Positions 44,875 to 54,089 of a DNA stretch of 64,000 bases are shown one piece after another; the stretch's first letter is position 1, and every line of letters begins with the position of its first letter. The DNA comes from Helicobacter sp. NHP19-003. GTDB taxonomy: Bacteria > Campylobacterota > Campylobacteria > Campylobacterales > Helicobacteraceae. Location of the stretch: NCBI RefSeq assembly GCF_019703305.1, contig NZ_AP024814.1, positions 992,001-1,056,000 on the forward strand, written 5' to 3'. The notes beneath the pieces are model-generated. The model made no database searches. It was not told the origin of the DNA and was given only the letters and a program-made list of their open reading frames with translations. A program made the position numbers and the translations under genes.

Positions 44875-46944
44875 CTACAATTCTTTGGCTTCTGCCATGT
44901 CCAAAAACGCAAGGTAAATCGCCATGAGTAAGCCTTTGCGGTTGTTTTGTATCTGTACATTTGGATCGTTGACAAAGACATGATCAAAGAACACTTCTAG
45001 GGGCTCTTTGAGGGCAAAAAGGGCGTGCAACTGCTCTAGGTGGCTTTTAAAGGGTGTGGCTTGTAAAGCCGTGTAGGCGTTGTAAAGAGCGTGTTCGCTT
45101 TCATGGGTGAAGAGCTTGGGGTTTGGGGCGGTGTCTAATTTACAATCTTGATGATCTTGCGTGATGTTGGCGACTCGTTTAAACACCGCCACAAAGTCTT
45201 TAGTCTGTGTGCCTTCTAAAAACGCCCCCAATGCCTGCACTTTTTGGGCGATTTGGCAGACTTCATACGCCCCCTTGCTTCGCGCGATGCCTGAGATCAC
45301 GGCTTTGTAGATGTTGGGGCTGTAATTTGGCGTGTCTTCTAAAATGTGGCTCAGCCGTTCTAGGGCAAAATCTCTTAAAAGGGCGCAATCAAAGTTTTGG
45401 TAATTTTTGACGAGTTTTTCAAAGTCTGTTTGCAAGTCAAAGGGCAAGTTAAAATGCAGACAAATGCGCAAAAACGCATTGCACGCACGGCGCAAAGCAA
45501 AGGGGTCTTTGGAGCCGGTGGGGATTTTCCCCACGCTAAAGAGGGCGAGTAGGCTGTCTAATTTATGACTCAAACTCAGCAACGCACCTAAAAGCGTGGA
45601 GGGCAGGGGGGCGTTTTCGCTATTTGGAAGGTATTGCTCTTTAAGGGCGGTGCAAACGCTTTCGTCATAGCCCTTGGCTTTGGCGTAATAGGCCCCCATC
45701 ACCCCTTGCAGTTCGGGGAACTCATAGACGACTTCGCTTAAAAGGTCGCATTTAGAGAGGCTGATGGCTTGCTCTAAGTCCTCTTGTAAATGTGGGGCGT
45801 ATTTTTGCGCCAAAACTTGCCCGATGACCTGCTCTCTTTGGACCTTGTCAGCAAGAGTGCCTAAGCCCTGCATGAAAGCGATTTGGGCTAGGGCGTTAGG
45901 ATTGGGGGCAAAGGGGGCCCTTAAATCGTTTTCATAAAAAAACATGGCATCGCTCAGGCGCGCCCTCAGTACCTTTTCATTGCCCGCCACAATGTCCTTA
46001 AAGTCGGTGGGGTTGTCTAGGGGGGTGTTGCCCACCACGACAAAGCCGGCGTGCAGTTTTCCGTCTTTGAAAGTGGCAAAGTAGCGTTGGTGTTCTTGCA
46101 TGGAGGTCGTGGTGATTTCAGGAGGCAGGTGCAAGAACTTGGACTCAAAAGTGCCATAAAGCGCGGTGGGGTAGCTTGTGATCGCCACCACTTCGGCTAA
46201 AAGCTCTCCATCCACCTGCACCTTTAGCCCATGCTCTTGCTCTAGAGTGTGGATTTCTTTTAAAATTTTCACTTCTCTAGCTTTAGGGTCTAGAAGGACT
46301 TTGCCCTTTTCTAGGGTGTTAAAGTAGGTGTCGATGTCAGGGGTTTCGTGCCAGCCAAAGCCCATAGAAAAGTGCAATTTTGTGGCTTGTTTGGTGGTGC
46401 ATAAAAAGGTTTCCTCGCACAGGGGTAGGGGGATTTTTTCACCGCCAAAGAGCACACAAATATTATGGATGGGGCGGATAAAGCGGGCTTTGACATTGCC
46501 CCATGCCATGCTCTTGCCAAAGTTTAAGCTTTGCAAGAAGTCAAAGATGAGCGAGTCTAAAAGGGGGGCTGTGGGTTTAGGCTCTGTTTGTACGCAGGCG
46601 TATAGGACTTCTTTATGGTTTTTAGTGGCGCTCTGCCACACGCTCGGTACTTTTAAATTTAACTTCTCATAAAACTTGCGCCCAATGGCATTTAGAGCGT
46701 TGTTGCTAACGCCCACAGACAAGGGTGGGCCAAAGTGCTCTTGTGTGCTTATGGATGTGTGCGTGGGGAAGTCTTTGGCGTGCAACACGAGCCTTGTGGG
46801 TGTGTAGCTAAACTCTGTGGGGGCACTTAAGCCTTGCGCACCTAAAAGGGCTTGCCACTTTTCTGACATGTGCGGGAACTCTTGCAAAAGGGGTTTTGCG
46901 GGCAACTCTTCTAACAAGATTTCAACGAGGAAGGCTTGGTTCAA
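44875..46944 (-). CDS. glyS: Glycyl-tRNA synthetase beta subunit
   Basis: The 689-residue product starts LVEILLEELPAKPL, has FGPPLSVGVSNNALNAIGRKF, RPIHNICVLFGG, QEHQRYFATFKDGKL and KIPTGSKDPFALRRACNAFLRI near the anticodon-binding end. With GlyQ it makes the heterotetrameric enzyme. The start is TTG at 46944, about 5 bases behind AGGAG; no ATG fits the conserved N-terminus. Confidence 0.96.
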   Translation of the reverse strand: MNQAFLVEILLEELPAKPLLQEFPHMSEKWQALLGAQGLSAPTEFSYTPTRLVLHAKDFPTHTSISTQEHFGPPLSVGVSNNALNAIGRKFYEKLNLKVPSVWQSATKNHKEVLYACVQTEPKPTAPLLDSLIFDFLQSLNFGKSMAWGNVKARFIRPIHNICVLFGGEKIPLPLCEETFLCTTKQATKLHFSMGFGWHETPDIDTYFNTLEKGKVLLDPKAREVKILKEIHTLEQEHGLKVQVDGELLAEVVAITSYPTALYGTFESKFLHLPPEITTTSMQEHQRYFATFKDGKLHAGFVVVGNTPLDNPTDFKDIVAGNEKVLRARLSDAMFFYENDLRAPFAPNPNALAQIAFMQGLGTLADKVQREQVIGQVLAQKYAPHLQEDLEQAISLSKCDLLSEVVYEFPELQGVMGAYYAKAKGYDESVCTALKEQYLPNSENAPLPSTLLGALLSLSHKLDSLLALFSVGKIPTGSKDPFALRRACNAFLRICLHFNLPFDLQTDFEKLVKNYQNFDCALLRDFALERLSHILEDTPNYSPNIYKAVISGIARSKGAYEVCQIAQKVQALGAFLEGTQTKDFVAVFKRVANITQDHQDCKLDTAPNPKLFTHESEHALYNAYTALQATPFKSHLEQLHALFALKEPLEVFFDHVFVNDPNVQIQNNRKGLLMAIYLAFLDMAEAKEL

Positions 46945-47043
46945 GTAAGCTCCTGTGGCTTTAATCGGGTTTTATGGTGTTTCAAGGGTTACTTTCGCTA
47001 CAATTATAACAAAAAGTGATTAAAAACTCTTAAGGGGTTTGTT

Positions 47044-47964
47044 ATGCATTGTGCGCATCGGGCGGTTTTTAGAATTTTGCGGTCTTTTTCGTCGGCTTTT
47101 TTAGCTTTTCTTTGTTTATCTAACCCTTTAAGCGCAAACCACATTAAAAAGGCAACTCTAGCCGAGTGCATAGATCCCCGCCACTTTAACCCCGATCAAA
47201 AGCGCATCTTGGTCTATGCCTACCGCTACGGCTTCAAAGAAAATTTGGGTTACGAGTTGGCCGCCATTGCGTGGAAAGAATCTTGTGCGGGCATGTACCG
47301 CGTGGATTTTAACGACCCAAGTGCAGGCATTTACCACGCCTATATCCCCGGTGTGTTGAAGCTCTACAATGAGCGCGACACCCGTTTTATGCAAAGCGTG
47401 TATGGCGACTTGTTGATTAAAGACGAAAACTTCGCTTCAAAGGTCGCCCTAGACACCTTGATCAGTTGGAAGCGCACGCACAAGGGGGATTTAAAGGACA
47501 TGATTAAATCCTACCGTAAGGGCTTGCGCTGGCAAAAAAATGAGCACATAAACCAAATCGCCAACGAGTATTACCAAGACATCGTGGCTAAAATCAAAAC
47601 TTTGCAAGGCTTGATGCCCGCCCTAGAAAAAAGCGTGGATGAAGCCCAAGCACAGCCCCTACAAGCCGTTGTCAAACACGCACATGAACACGAGGAGAGT
47701 GCCCAAGCTTCAGCCCAACCTGAATTAGAACCCCAAATTGCTCCACCCTCCCTGCCTGCCCCAAAGCCCCACCACAGCACGCACCGCAAAACCACTAGCC
47801 ACCACAGCACAAGCCGCCATAAAAGCACGAAAAGTACCCCAAAGCCCCACCACTCTGCGCCCAACCACGATGCATCTAAAAACAAAACCCACACGGGCAA
47901 GACCCCACAAAACAGCAAGGATGCCAATAAAATCATCCTCATGCAAGAAGCACCGGTGTTTTAA
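47044..47964 (+). CDS. Secreted lysozyme-like protein with a Ser/Thr/His/Lys-rich tail (HP0973-like)
   Basis: The 306-residue product has a signal sequence (SSAFLAFLCLSNPLSANH), then a compact domain at about 38-195 with LGYELAAIAWKESCAGMYRVD, a pattern like the catalytic Glu region of lytic transglycosylases (A-x-x-x-x-ES-x-x), and ALDTLISWKRTHKGDLKDMIKSYRKG. After about residue 200 the chain is low complexity, rich in Pro, Ala, Ser, Thr, His and Lys, and ends KIILMQEAPVF. Catalysis is unproven. It is divergent from glyS and 1 base from gpmI, as HP0973 is. Confidence 0.75.
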   Translation: MHCAHRAVFRILRSFSSAFLAFLCLSNPLSANHIKKATLAECIDPRHFNPDQKRILVYAYRYGFKENLGYELAAIAWKESCAGMYRVDFNDPSAGIYHAYIPGVLKLYNERDTRFMQSVYGDLLIKDENFASKVALDTLISWKRTHKGDLKDMIKSYRKGLRWQKNEHINQIANEYYQDIVAKIKTLQGLMPALEKSVDEAQAQPLQAVVKHAHEHEESAQASAQPELEPQIAPPSLPAPKPHHSTHRKTTSHHSTSRHKSTKSTPKPHHSAPNHDASKNKTHTGKTPQNSKDANKIILMQEAPVF

Positions 47965-49434
47965 ATGCAAAAGACCATCTTGATCATCACGGACGGGATC
48001 GGACATAACCCCAACGCGGAGGGCAACGCCTTTATGGCGGCCAAAAAACCCACCTACGATTGGCTCTTTAACCATGTCCCCCACAGTTTACTCAAGACAC
48101 ATGGTTTGAGTGTGGGGTTACCCGAAGAACAAATGGGTAACTCCGAAGTGGGGCACATGTGCATGGGGGCAGGGCGGGTGCTGTATCAAGATTTGGTGCG
48201 CATTTCTAAAGCGTTTGCTGAAGGGGCAATTGAGGACAACCCCGCCCTAAAGAGCATCGCCGAGCATGCCAAAGTGGTGCATGTCATCGGGCTGATGAGC
48301 GATGGGGGGGTGCACGCACACATCCAGCACTTCACCAGCATGGCCTTGATCTTAGAGAGGCTGGGTAAAAAGGTGTGGCTGCACCTCATCACCGATGGGC
48401 GCGACACTCTACCCCAAAGTGCCCTAGGCTATTTAGAGCACATCAACTCTATTTGCAATGAAAATATCCAGATCGCCAGCGTGTCGGGGCGTTTCTTTGC
48501 CATGGATCGGGACAAACGCTACGAGCGGTTGTTGAAAGCCTACAATTGCATGGTGCATGCTGAAAACAAAACAGACTTCACCCCAGAGCGCTACATTAAA
48601 GAGATGTATTTTCAAGGCATCAGCGATGAGTTCATCGAACCGACAAGCTTTGTCCATTATCCTGGCATGTTTGATGGCGAGGGGGTGGTCTGCATTAACT
48701 TTAGAAGCGATCGCATGCGCCAGCTTGCCCAAGCTTTAGGCAGGTGTGGGGACCTTGAGGGTTTTAAACCATCCCCCGAGCTTTACATCGTTACCATGAC
48801 AAATTACAGCCCCGAGTTTGCCTACCCCGTGCTGTTTGAAAAACCCAACATCACCCACACCCTAGCCCAAGTGGTGGCTGAGGCGGGCTTGAGTCAAACC
48901 CACATCGCCGAAACCGAGAAATACGCCCATGTGAGCTTTTTCATCAATGGTGGCGTGGAAGAACCCTTTAAAAACGAAGAGCGGGTTTTGATCGAAAGCC
49001 CTAAAGTCAAGACCTACGACTTGTGCCCCGAGATGAGCGCCTTTGGCGTGGCGGATGCTGTCTGCGCGCACATGCAAAAGGGCAAGGATTTAATCATTGT
49101 CAATTTTGCCAATGGGGACATGGTCGGGCACACGGGCAATTTCAAGGCAGCCATGCTCGCTGTGGAGGCGGTGGATAAAGCCCTGGGGCAAATCGTGCAA
49201 CTTGCCAAAGAGTTAGATTACGCTTTGTTGCTCACCAGCGACCATGGCAACTGTGAGCACATGCAAGAGGGTGAGCAGGTACTCACCAACCACACCACCT
49301 ATGAGGTCTATTGTTTTGTGATGGGGCATGGGGTTAAACGCCTGAAAAACGGCGGGTTGAATAATGTCGCCGCCAGCGTGCTAAAACTCATGGGGCTTGC
49401 TGTGCCCAGCAGCATGGACCCGGCCCTATTTTAA
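47965..49434 (+). CDS. gpmI: Phosphoglycerate mutase, cofactor-independent
   Basis: The 489-residue alkaline-phosphatase-fold enzyme interconverts 3- and 2-phosphoglycerate using two Mn ions. It has [19 protein letters not shown], the catalytic Ser in [47 protein letters not shown] and [13 protein letters not shown]. An in-frame G7 run at 48304-48310 falls in SDGGVHAH. Its stop overlaps the convergent pxpC by 9 bases. Confidence 0.97.
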   Translation: MQKTILIITDGIGHNPNAEGNAFMAAKKPTYDWLFNHVPHSLLKTHGLSVGLPEEQMGNSEVGHMCMGAGRVLYQDLVRISKAFAEGAIEDNPALKSIAEHAKVVHVIGLMSDGGVHAHIQHFTSMALILERLGKKVWLHLITDGRDTLPQSALGYLEHINSICNENIQIASVSGRFFAMDRDKRYERLLKAYNCMVHAENKTDFTPERYIKEMYFQGISDEFIEPTSFVHYPGMFDGEGVVCINFRSDRMRQLAQALGRCGDLEGFKPSPELYIVTMTNYSPEFAYPVLFEKPNITHTLAQVVAEAGLSQTHIAETEKYAHVSFFINGGVEEPFKNEERVLIESPKVKTYDLCPEMSAFGVADAVCAHMQKGKDLIIVNFANGDMVGHTGNFKAAMLAVEAVDKALGQIVQLAKELDYALLLTSDHGNCEHMQEGEQVLTNHTTYEVYCFVMGHGVKRLKNGGLNNVAASVLKLMGLAVPSSMDPALF

Positions 49435-50364
49435 AACCTCTTGCAAGTGTGCGAGATTTTCATAAAAACCCTTGTATCTCTCTTGTGCTTGCTCTAGCTT
49501 TAGAGGGATGAAATGCACTTTTTGCCCGGGCAACATTTGCGCTAAGGCAATGACACTCTCTTTAAGAAGTGTGGCGATTTTAGGATAGCCCCCCAAAGTC
49601 TGTCTATCTGCCATCAACACGATGGGTTGCCCGTTGTTTGGCACTTGCACGCTGCCTAGCACCAAAGGATTAGACACCAGCTCGGTTTGCAAACGCCGCT
49701 CTAACACTGCCCCTTCTAGGCAAATTCCCATGCGATCGGCCCTTGGACTGATGATGTAGGCGGAGTGGAAAAAGCGGCGCACACTCTGCAGGCTGAAATA
49801 ATGGACTTCTGGACCTAAAAGGGCAGGCAGACTCGTTTCTTTGGCATAAAGGGGGCGGTGCTTTTGGGGCAAAAGGCGTTTTTTCTGTGGAGGGCTTGGG
49901 GCGATAAAGAGTTCATCGCCCTTTTGCAGTGCCCGCCCCAAAAAACCCCCGATTTTAGCACGCACATAAGTTGCCCTGCTGCCCTGCACTAAGGGCACTT
50001 GCACCCCCCCAGAAAAAGCCAAATACGCCCGAGCCCCATCAACAAGCCGTCCAAATTCTAAAATGTCGCCCGCTTCCACGCCATAGGACTCCCAATTACT
50101 AATCGCTACCCCACTCAGCTTTGGGCTTAAATTTGCCCCCGTGATGGCGATTTGCATGGGCTTTAAAAACTCTAGCGAGTCGCCCGTGTAGGTCATCTCT
50201 AAGAGGGCTTGTTCTTTGGCGTTGCCGACTAAAAAATTTGCCACACAGGCACTAAAGGTGTCCATCACACCGCTCACGGGGATTCCAAAGGCTTGATACC
50301 CCACCCGTCCTAAATCTTGGATGGTGGTGCATAACCCGGCCTTTAACACCCGTATGCTAGGCAT
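49426..50364 (-). CDS. pxpC: 5-oxoprolinase subunit C
   Basis: The 312-residue product is the KipA/allophanate-hydrolase-subunit-2 type: [67 protein letters not shown] and [20 protein letters not shown]. With PxpA and PxpB it opens 5-oxoproline to L-glutamate using ATP. The ATG at 50364 with GGAG before it is preferred to the TTG at 50385. It overlaps pxpB by 8 bases. Confidence 0.93.
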   Translation of the reverse strand: MPSIRVLKAGLCTTIQDLGRVGYQAFGIPVSGVMDTFSACVANFLVGNAKEQALLEMTYTGDSLEFLKPMQIAITGANLSPKLSGVAISNWESYGVEAGDILEFGRLVDGARAYLAFSGGVQVPLVQGSRATYVRAKIGGFLGRALQKGDELFIAPSPPQKKRLLPQKHRPLYAKETSLPALLGPEVHYFSLQSVRRFFHSAYIISPRADRMGICLEGAVLERRLQTELVSNPLVLGSVQVPNNGQPIVLMADRQTLGGYPKIATLLKESVIALAQMLPGQKVHFIPLKLEQAQERYKGFYENLAHLQEVLK

Positions 50365-51061
50365 GTAAACTCCATTTAGGTACAAGGGTGCGCTTCAAGC
50401 TGTGGGGGATGTCTTTAAACTCTTGTAGACTAATGGGCTTGTAGCGGATATAGTCGCCGGCAAAAATAGACACAGGGGGCTCTTTAGTGGGGTTATAAAG
50501 GCTGATGGGGGTTTGTGCGAGGATATGCCAGCCGGCCGGGCTAGCGATGGGGTAAATGCCCGTTTGATCGTTAGCGATGCCGATGGAGCCGGGGGCGACT
50601 TCTAATCTAGGGGTGGCGAGGCGGGGTAATCTTAGCGCCGGATCCAATCCGCCCAGATAGACAAAGCCGGGCAAAAAGCCTAAACAATAAACCAAGTAAT
50701 CCACGCCGCTGTGTTTCTCCACCACTTGCGCCGGGCTTAGTCTTGTTTGTGCAGCGACACTCTCTAAATCCAATCCCAGCTCATAGCACGCCGGCACTTC
50801 CGCCAAATAGACTTCTTGTGGTTCTGTGGGCGTGTCTAGGCTTAGGGTTTTGATGCACTCCACCAAGTGGGTGTAAGTTTGGATCAAGGGGTCATAGACC
50901 ACCAGCAAAGAGGCGTAAGCGACCACCAGCTCCAGCACGCCCTTTAAGTTTTGTGCCCTTAAGGTTTCGCACAAAAGGCGCACTTTGGCGTTACAACTAG
51001 GCTCAATAGAGTCGCCCAAAGTGATCATTAGGGCGTTTTCAGCGCAAGGTTTAAACTGCAT
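50357..51061 (-). CDS. pxpB: 5-oxoprolinase subunit B
   Basis: The 234-residue product is the KipI/subunit-1 type: NALMITLGDSIEPSCNAKV, VPACYELGLDLESVAAQT, the signature YLVYCLGFLPGFVYLGGLD, RLATPRLEVAPGSIGIANDQTGIYP (core GSIGIANDQTGIYP) and SPAGWHILAQTPISLY. It acts with PxpC in the ATP-dependent 5-oxoprolinase. It starts 1 base past the transporter stop. Confidence 0.94.
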   Translation of the reverse strand: MQFKPCAENALMITLGDSIEPSCNAKVRLLCETLRAQNLKGVLELVVAYASLLVVYDPLIQTYTHLVECIKTLSLDTPTEPQEVYLAEVPACYELGLDLESVAAQTRLSPAQVVEKHSGVDYLVYCLGFLPGFVYLGGLDPALRLPRLATPRLEVAPGSIGIANDQTGIYPIASPAGWHILAQTPISLYNPTKEPPVSIFAGDYIRYKPISLQEFKDIPHSLKRTLVPKWSLHA

Positions 51062-52225
51062 TTAAACCCCCGATAGTTCTAAAAGTGGTTTTAAAGAGAG
51101 CAACCCCCAATAAGTACTAAGCCCCACCACCACCCAGCCCGAAAGGCTCAAAATGAGAGGGTGTTTGTAAGCCCCCACGATTCTAGGGCTTTTGGCGGCG
51201 ATGAGCATGAGGGCTAAAGTTAAGGGTAAAATCAGTCCATTGAGTGCCCCGGCGGCGATCAAGAGCGTGGCGGGCTTACCCACACCCAGAAAAATGAGAG
51301 CCGACACACCGATAAAACCGATGACCCACGCGTTTTCACGCCGGCGCACCCCGCTAAAATTTCTTAAAAAAGACACGCTCGTGTAAGCCGCCCCGATGGT
51401 AGAAGTCAAGCTCGCAGCCACAAACACCACGCCAAAGACAAGCCGCCCCCACTCCCCAAAGGATTCAAAGGCGCTAAGGGCGGGGTTCGCAGGATTTAGC
51501 ACCGCCCCCCCTTCCACCACCCCCAAAATCACCAAGAACAACAACCCCCTGACCAAAGTCGCCACAAAGATCCCCAAATACGCTGCCAAATCCACATCCT
51601 TTAAACGCTTGAGTCCTGAAACTTTGGCATCTAAAAGCCGATGCCCCCCTGAGAAAATGATGTACCCGCCCACCGTGCCCCCGATTAAAGTCAGCACCGC
51701 CACCATAGAGAAATGGCTTGGATACAAGGCTTCTTTAGCCACTTGCGCTAGAGGGACTCTGACATGCAAAGCCACAAAGCCCATCAAAACCACCATCAAC
51801 ACCCCCAAAATTTGTGTCAATTTATCCATGAACACCATAGCCCGTTTAAAGAGAAACACAAAGATCGCCAAGCACGCCCCAAGCCCCGCCCCCGTGTTGA
51901 GGTCGAGTCCCCCAGCACTTGTAAGCCCAAAGCTATGCCCCCACATTGCCGATGTTAAAAACCAACCCCCTAGACAAATTAAAAAAGTCAGCAGAGCACC
52001 CAGCCCGGGCAAAAGCGTGTTGGCGATCTCTTGCCCCCTTTGATTTGCCACCGCCAGCACGCGCCACACATTGAGCTGAGCGATGAGAGAGGCTAAAGTG
52101 GCGATGAGAATGGCGCAAGCGAAGGCACTTCTTAATTCCTGTGTGAATTGTGCGCTTTGGGTGAGAAAGCCCGGGCCCACGGCGGAGGTTGCCATTAAAA
52201 ACGCCGCCCCGAGTAAGTGGCTAAT
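51062..52225 (-). CDS. NRAMP-family transporter of the 5-oxoprolinase operon (YcsG-like)
   Basis: The product is an 11-helix NRAMP-superfamily protein: GAAFLMATSAVGPGFLTQSA in the first helix, GGTVGGYIIFSGGHRLLDAK in the sixth, and repeated hydrophobic segments. The first ATG (52195) would cut the conserved LLGAAFLM start. The frame stays open upstream to an ATT at 52225 which overlaps the pxpA TAG and lies 5 bases behind AAAGGGGG, so a rare ATT start is annotated. In Bacillus the YcsG homologue sits between YcsF (PxpA) and KipI (PxpB), as here. The substrate is unproven; the classic NRAMP DPGN metal motif is replaced by AVGPGF. Confidence 0.85.
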   Translation of the reverse strand: MSHLLGAAFLMATSAVGPGFLTQSAQFTQELRSAFACAILIATLASLIAQLNVWRVLAVANQRGQEIANTLLPGLGALLTFLICLGGWFLTSAMWGHSFGLTSAGGLDLNTGAGLGACLAIFVFLFKRAMVFMDKLTQILGVLMVVLMGFVALHVRVPLAQVAKEALYPSHFSMVAVLTLIGGTVGGYIIFSGGHRLLDAKVSGLKRLKDVDLAAYLGIFVATLVRGLLFLVILGVVEGGAVLNPANPALSAFESFGEWGRLVFGVVFVAASLTSTIGAAYTSVSFLRNFSGVRRRENAWVIGFIGVSALIFLGVGKPATLLIAAGALNGLILPLTLALMLIAAKSPRIVGAYKHPLILSLSGWVVVGLSTYWGLLSLKPLLELSGV

Positions 52226-53003
52226 GTGTGCCCCCTTTAAGAAACGCCCTTAAGGGTTTGATTTGCACCCCATTGTGCAGCAAGGCTTCTTTGATTTGCA
52301 TGGCCAGCCACACGGCTTGGGGGTTGTCGCCATGCACGCAGATGGTGTCGGCTTTGATCTCTATCTCTTTGCCGCTGATGGCTTGCACTTTATGCTCTTT
52401 GACCATGAGCACCACCCGTATTAAGGCTTCTTGCAAGTCGGTTACAAAGGCTTGGGGGTGGCTTCTTGGCACGAGTCGTCCATCGTCTAAATAATGCCTG
52501 TCGGCAAACACTTCGTGGGCGATTTTTAAGCCCAGCTCTTGTCCTAACTTTGCCATAGGGCTTAAGCTAGGGGCCAGCACGATTAAATCTGGGTCAAACT
52601 CTTGCACCCCTTCTAACACAGCCCTAGCCAGCTTCAAATCGTAGCCGGCTTGGTTGTAAAAACTCCCGTGTAATTTGACATGCTCTAGGGGGGTTTGTGC
52701 CGCCTTAGCAAAGGCAAAAAGAGCCCCCACTTGATAAAGGGTGTAGGTTTTGGCTTCTTTGGGGCTGATGTTTAAAGCACGCCTTCCAAAGCCCAGCAAG
52801 TCGGGGTATCCCGGGTGTGCGCCCAGCCCTAAATTTAATTTTTTGGCCAGACTCACCCGCTCTTGCATGATTAAAGGGTCGCTTGCATGCCAGCCGCAAG
52901 CCAAATTGACGCTACTCACACACTCCATGATGGCGGTGTCATCACCCAAAGAATACACACCAAAACCTTCGCCCATGTCGCTGTTTAAATCCACACAATC
53001 CAT
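52221..53003 (-). CDS. pxpA: 5-oxoprolinase subunit A
   Basis: The 260-residue product is of the LamB/YcsF type: VDLNSDMGEGFGVYSLGDD, the VNLACGWHASDPLIM metal-site region, LGAHPGYPDLLGFGRR, HVKLHGSFYN and ICVHGDNPQAV. It is the subunit needed with PxpBC for 5-oxoproline cleavage. The ATG at 53003 is chosen because the family begins DLNxDxGE. It is divergent from fbp, 37 bases apart. Confidence 0.95.
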   Translation of the reverse strand: MDCVDLNSDMGEGFGVYSLGDDTAIMECVSSVNLACGWHASDPLIMQERVSLAKKLNLGLGAHPGYPDLLGFGRRALNISPKEAKTYTLYQVGALFAFAKAAQTPLEHVKLHGSFYNQAGYDLKLARAVLEGVQEFDPDLIVLAPSLSPMAKLGQELGLKIAHEVFADRHYLDDGRLVPRSHPQAFVTDLQEALIRVVLMVKEHKVQAISGKEIEIKADTICVHGDNPQAVWLAMQIKEALLHNGVQIKPLRAFLKGGTH

Positions 53004-53040
53004 GTTAAAATGGTAGCACGAAATTCTAAAGGACAAGAAA

Positions 53041-53916
53041 ATGCTAGCCCCCATTGTGCAAGCCTTGCAAGCCCTAGCCCCTAAAGTCTATCATGCCATT
53101 AAACAAGGCGACACCCACTACACCGCCCACAAAAACCCCACCGCAGATTTACAATTAGCCGTGGATGTGGCGGTGGATCATTTGATCTTTGGAGAGTTGA
53201 TGCAAACGCCCAGCGTGGGGGGCGTGATGAGCGAAGAGAGGGAGGAGGCGCATTACAAAGAAAAGGGGGATTTTTTAATCGCCTTTGACCCCTTGGATGG
53301 GTCTAGCGTGGTGGGGGCGAATTTTCTAGTGGGGAGCATTTTTGGGGTGTATGCCCGCCCGCCTTTGGGCTTTGCTGAACCGCAAATGGCTCGCCACATT
53401 AAAATGGGGGCGTATCTTCTCTATGGGGCGAAGTTAGAATTAGTCGTGGCAAATGAGGCAGGGGTGAAACACTATGTCTTTAATGAAGACAAGCAAGAGT
53501 GGCACAGCAAAAAGGATTTAACGCTTAAAGACAAGGGCAAGAACATAGCCCCCGGGGGCAGCTGGCAACACTTTAACTCCGAGTATGTGGCGTTTTTGAT
53601 GTCGTTTTTCAAGCAAGGTTACCGCTTGCGTTACAGCGGAAGCATGGTGGCCGACATACACCACTTACTCAGCAAAGAGGGGGGGTTGTTTTGCTACCCT
53701 GCCACACAAGATGCCCCTTTAGGCAAATTGCGTAAACTCTTTGAGGTCTATCCCCTAGCCTTTGTTGTAGAAAAAGCCGGGGGTCTAGGCTTTGAGGGCA
53801 CACAAGAGATTTTAAACACCCCTTTAAACAGCCTACACGATAAAAGCCCGTGTTTTCTAGGCTCAAAAGTGGAAATGGAGGCTCTCAAGCAATGGATGCT
53901 TACGAACAAAAACTAG
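53041..53916 (+). CDS. fbp: Fructose-1,6-bisphosphatase class I
   Basis: The 291-residue product has LQLAVDVAVDHLIF, the metal-site pattern MSEERE and FLIAFDPLDGSSVVGANFLVGSIFG (core FDPLDGSSVV), and RYSGSMVADIHHLLSKEGGLF. It removes the 1-phosphate in gluconeogenesis, which this amino-acid-using genus depends on. An in-frame G7 run lies at about 53679-53685. Its end overlaps the next small gene by 25 bases, as at H. pylori HP1385/HP1384. Confidence 0.96.
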   Translation: MLAPIVQALQALAPKVYHAIKQGDTHYTAHKNPTADLQLAVDVAVDHLIFGELMQTPSVGGVMSEEREEAHYKEKGDFLIAFDPLDGSSVVGANFLVGSIFGVYARPPLGFAEPQMARHIKMGAYLLYGAKLELVVANEAGVKHYVFNEDKQEWHSKKDLTLKDKGKNIAPGGSWQHFNSEYVAFLMSFFKQGYRLRYSGSMVADIHHLLSKEGGLFCYPATQDAPLGKLRKLFEVYPLAFVVEKAGGLGFEGTQEILNTPLNSLHDKSPCFLGSKVEMEALKQWMLTNKN

Positions 53917-54074
53917 ATGAATTGAAACAAAAGGTGCAGGCCTGCCAAGAACGCAAGGGCGTGGGCTCTTGCCTGCGTTGCAGTTTGACCTTAGAGTGTG
54001 TGGACAGAAAAGCCTATGTCGCCAGCGTGTATGCGAGCATGAACAAGGGAAAACAAGGCAATTTTGATTTTTAG
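53892..54074 (+). CDS. Small four-cysteine protein (HP1384-like)
   Basis: The 60-residue product MDAYEQKLDELKQKVQACQ continues with four Cys in the pattern C-x8-C-x2-C-x6-C, which could hold a metal ion, and ends SMNKGKQGNFDF. The ATG at 53892 is inside the fbp end. Conservation of the fbp neighbour in H. pylori supports it as a real gene. Function is unknown. Confidence 0.75.
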   Translation: MDAYEQKLDELKQKVQACQERKGVGSCLRCSLTLECVDRKAYVASVYASMNKGKQGNFDF

Positions 54075-54089
54075 CTAAAAGGATTTTTG

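Noticed and set aside
48304-48310. G7 run in gpmI as a phase-variation switch
   Set aside because: Runs of seven or eight G or C are common in housekeeping genes of this window because Gly and Pro codons GGG and CCC are favoured, and this frame is intact.
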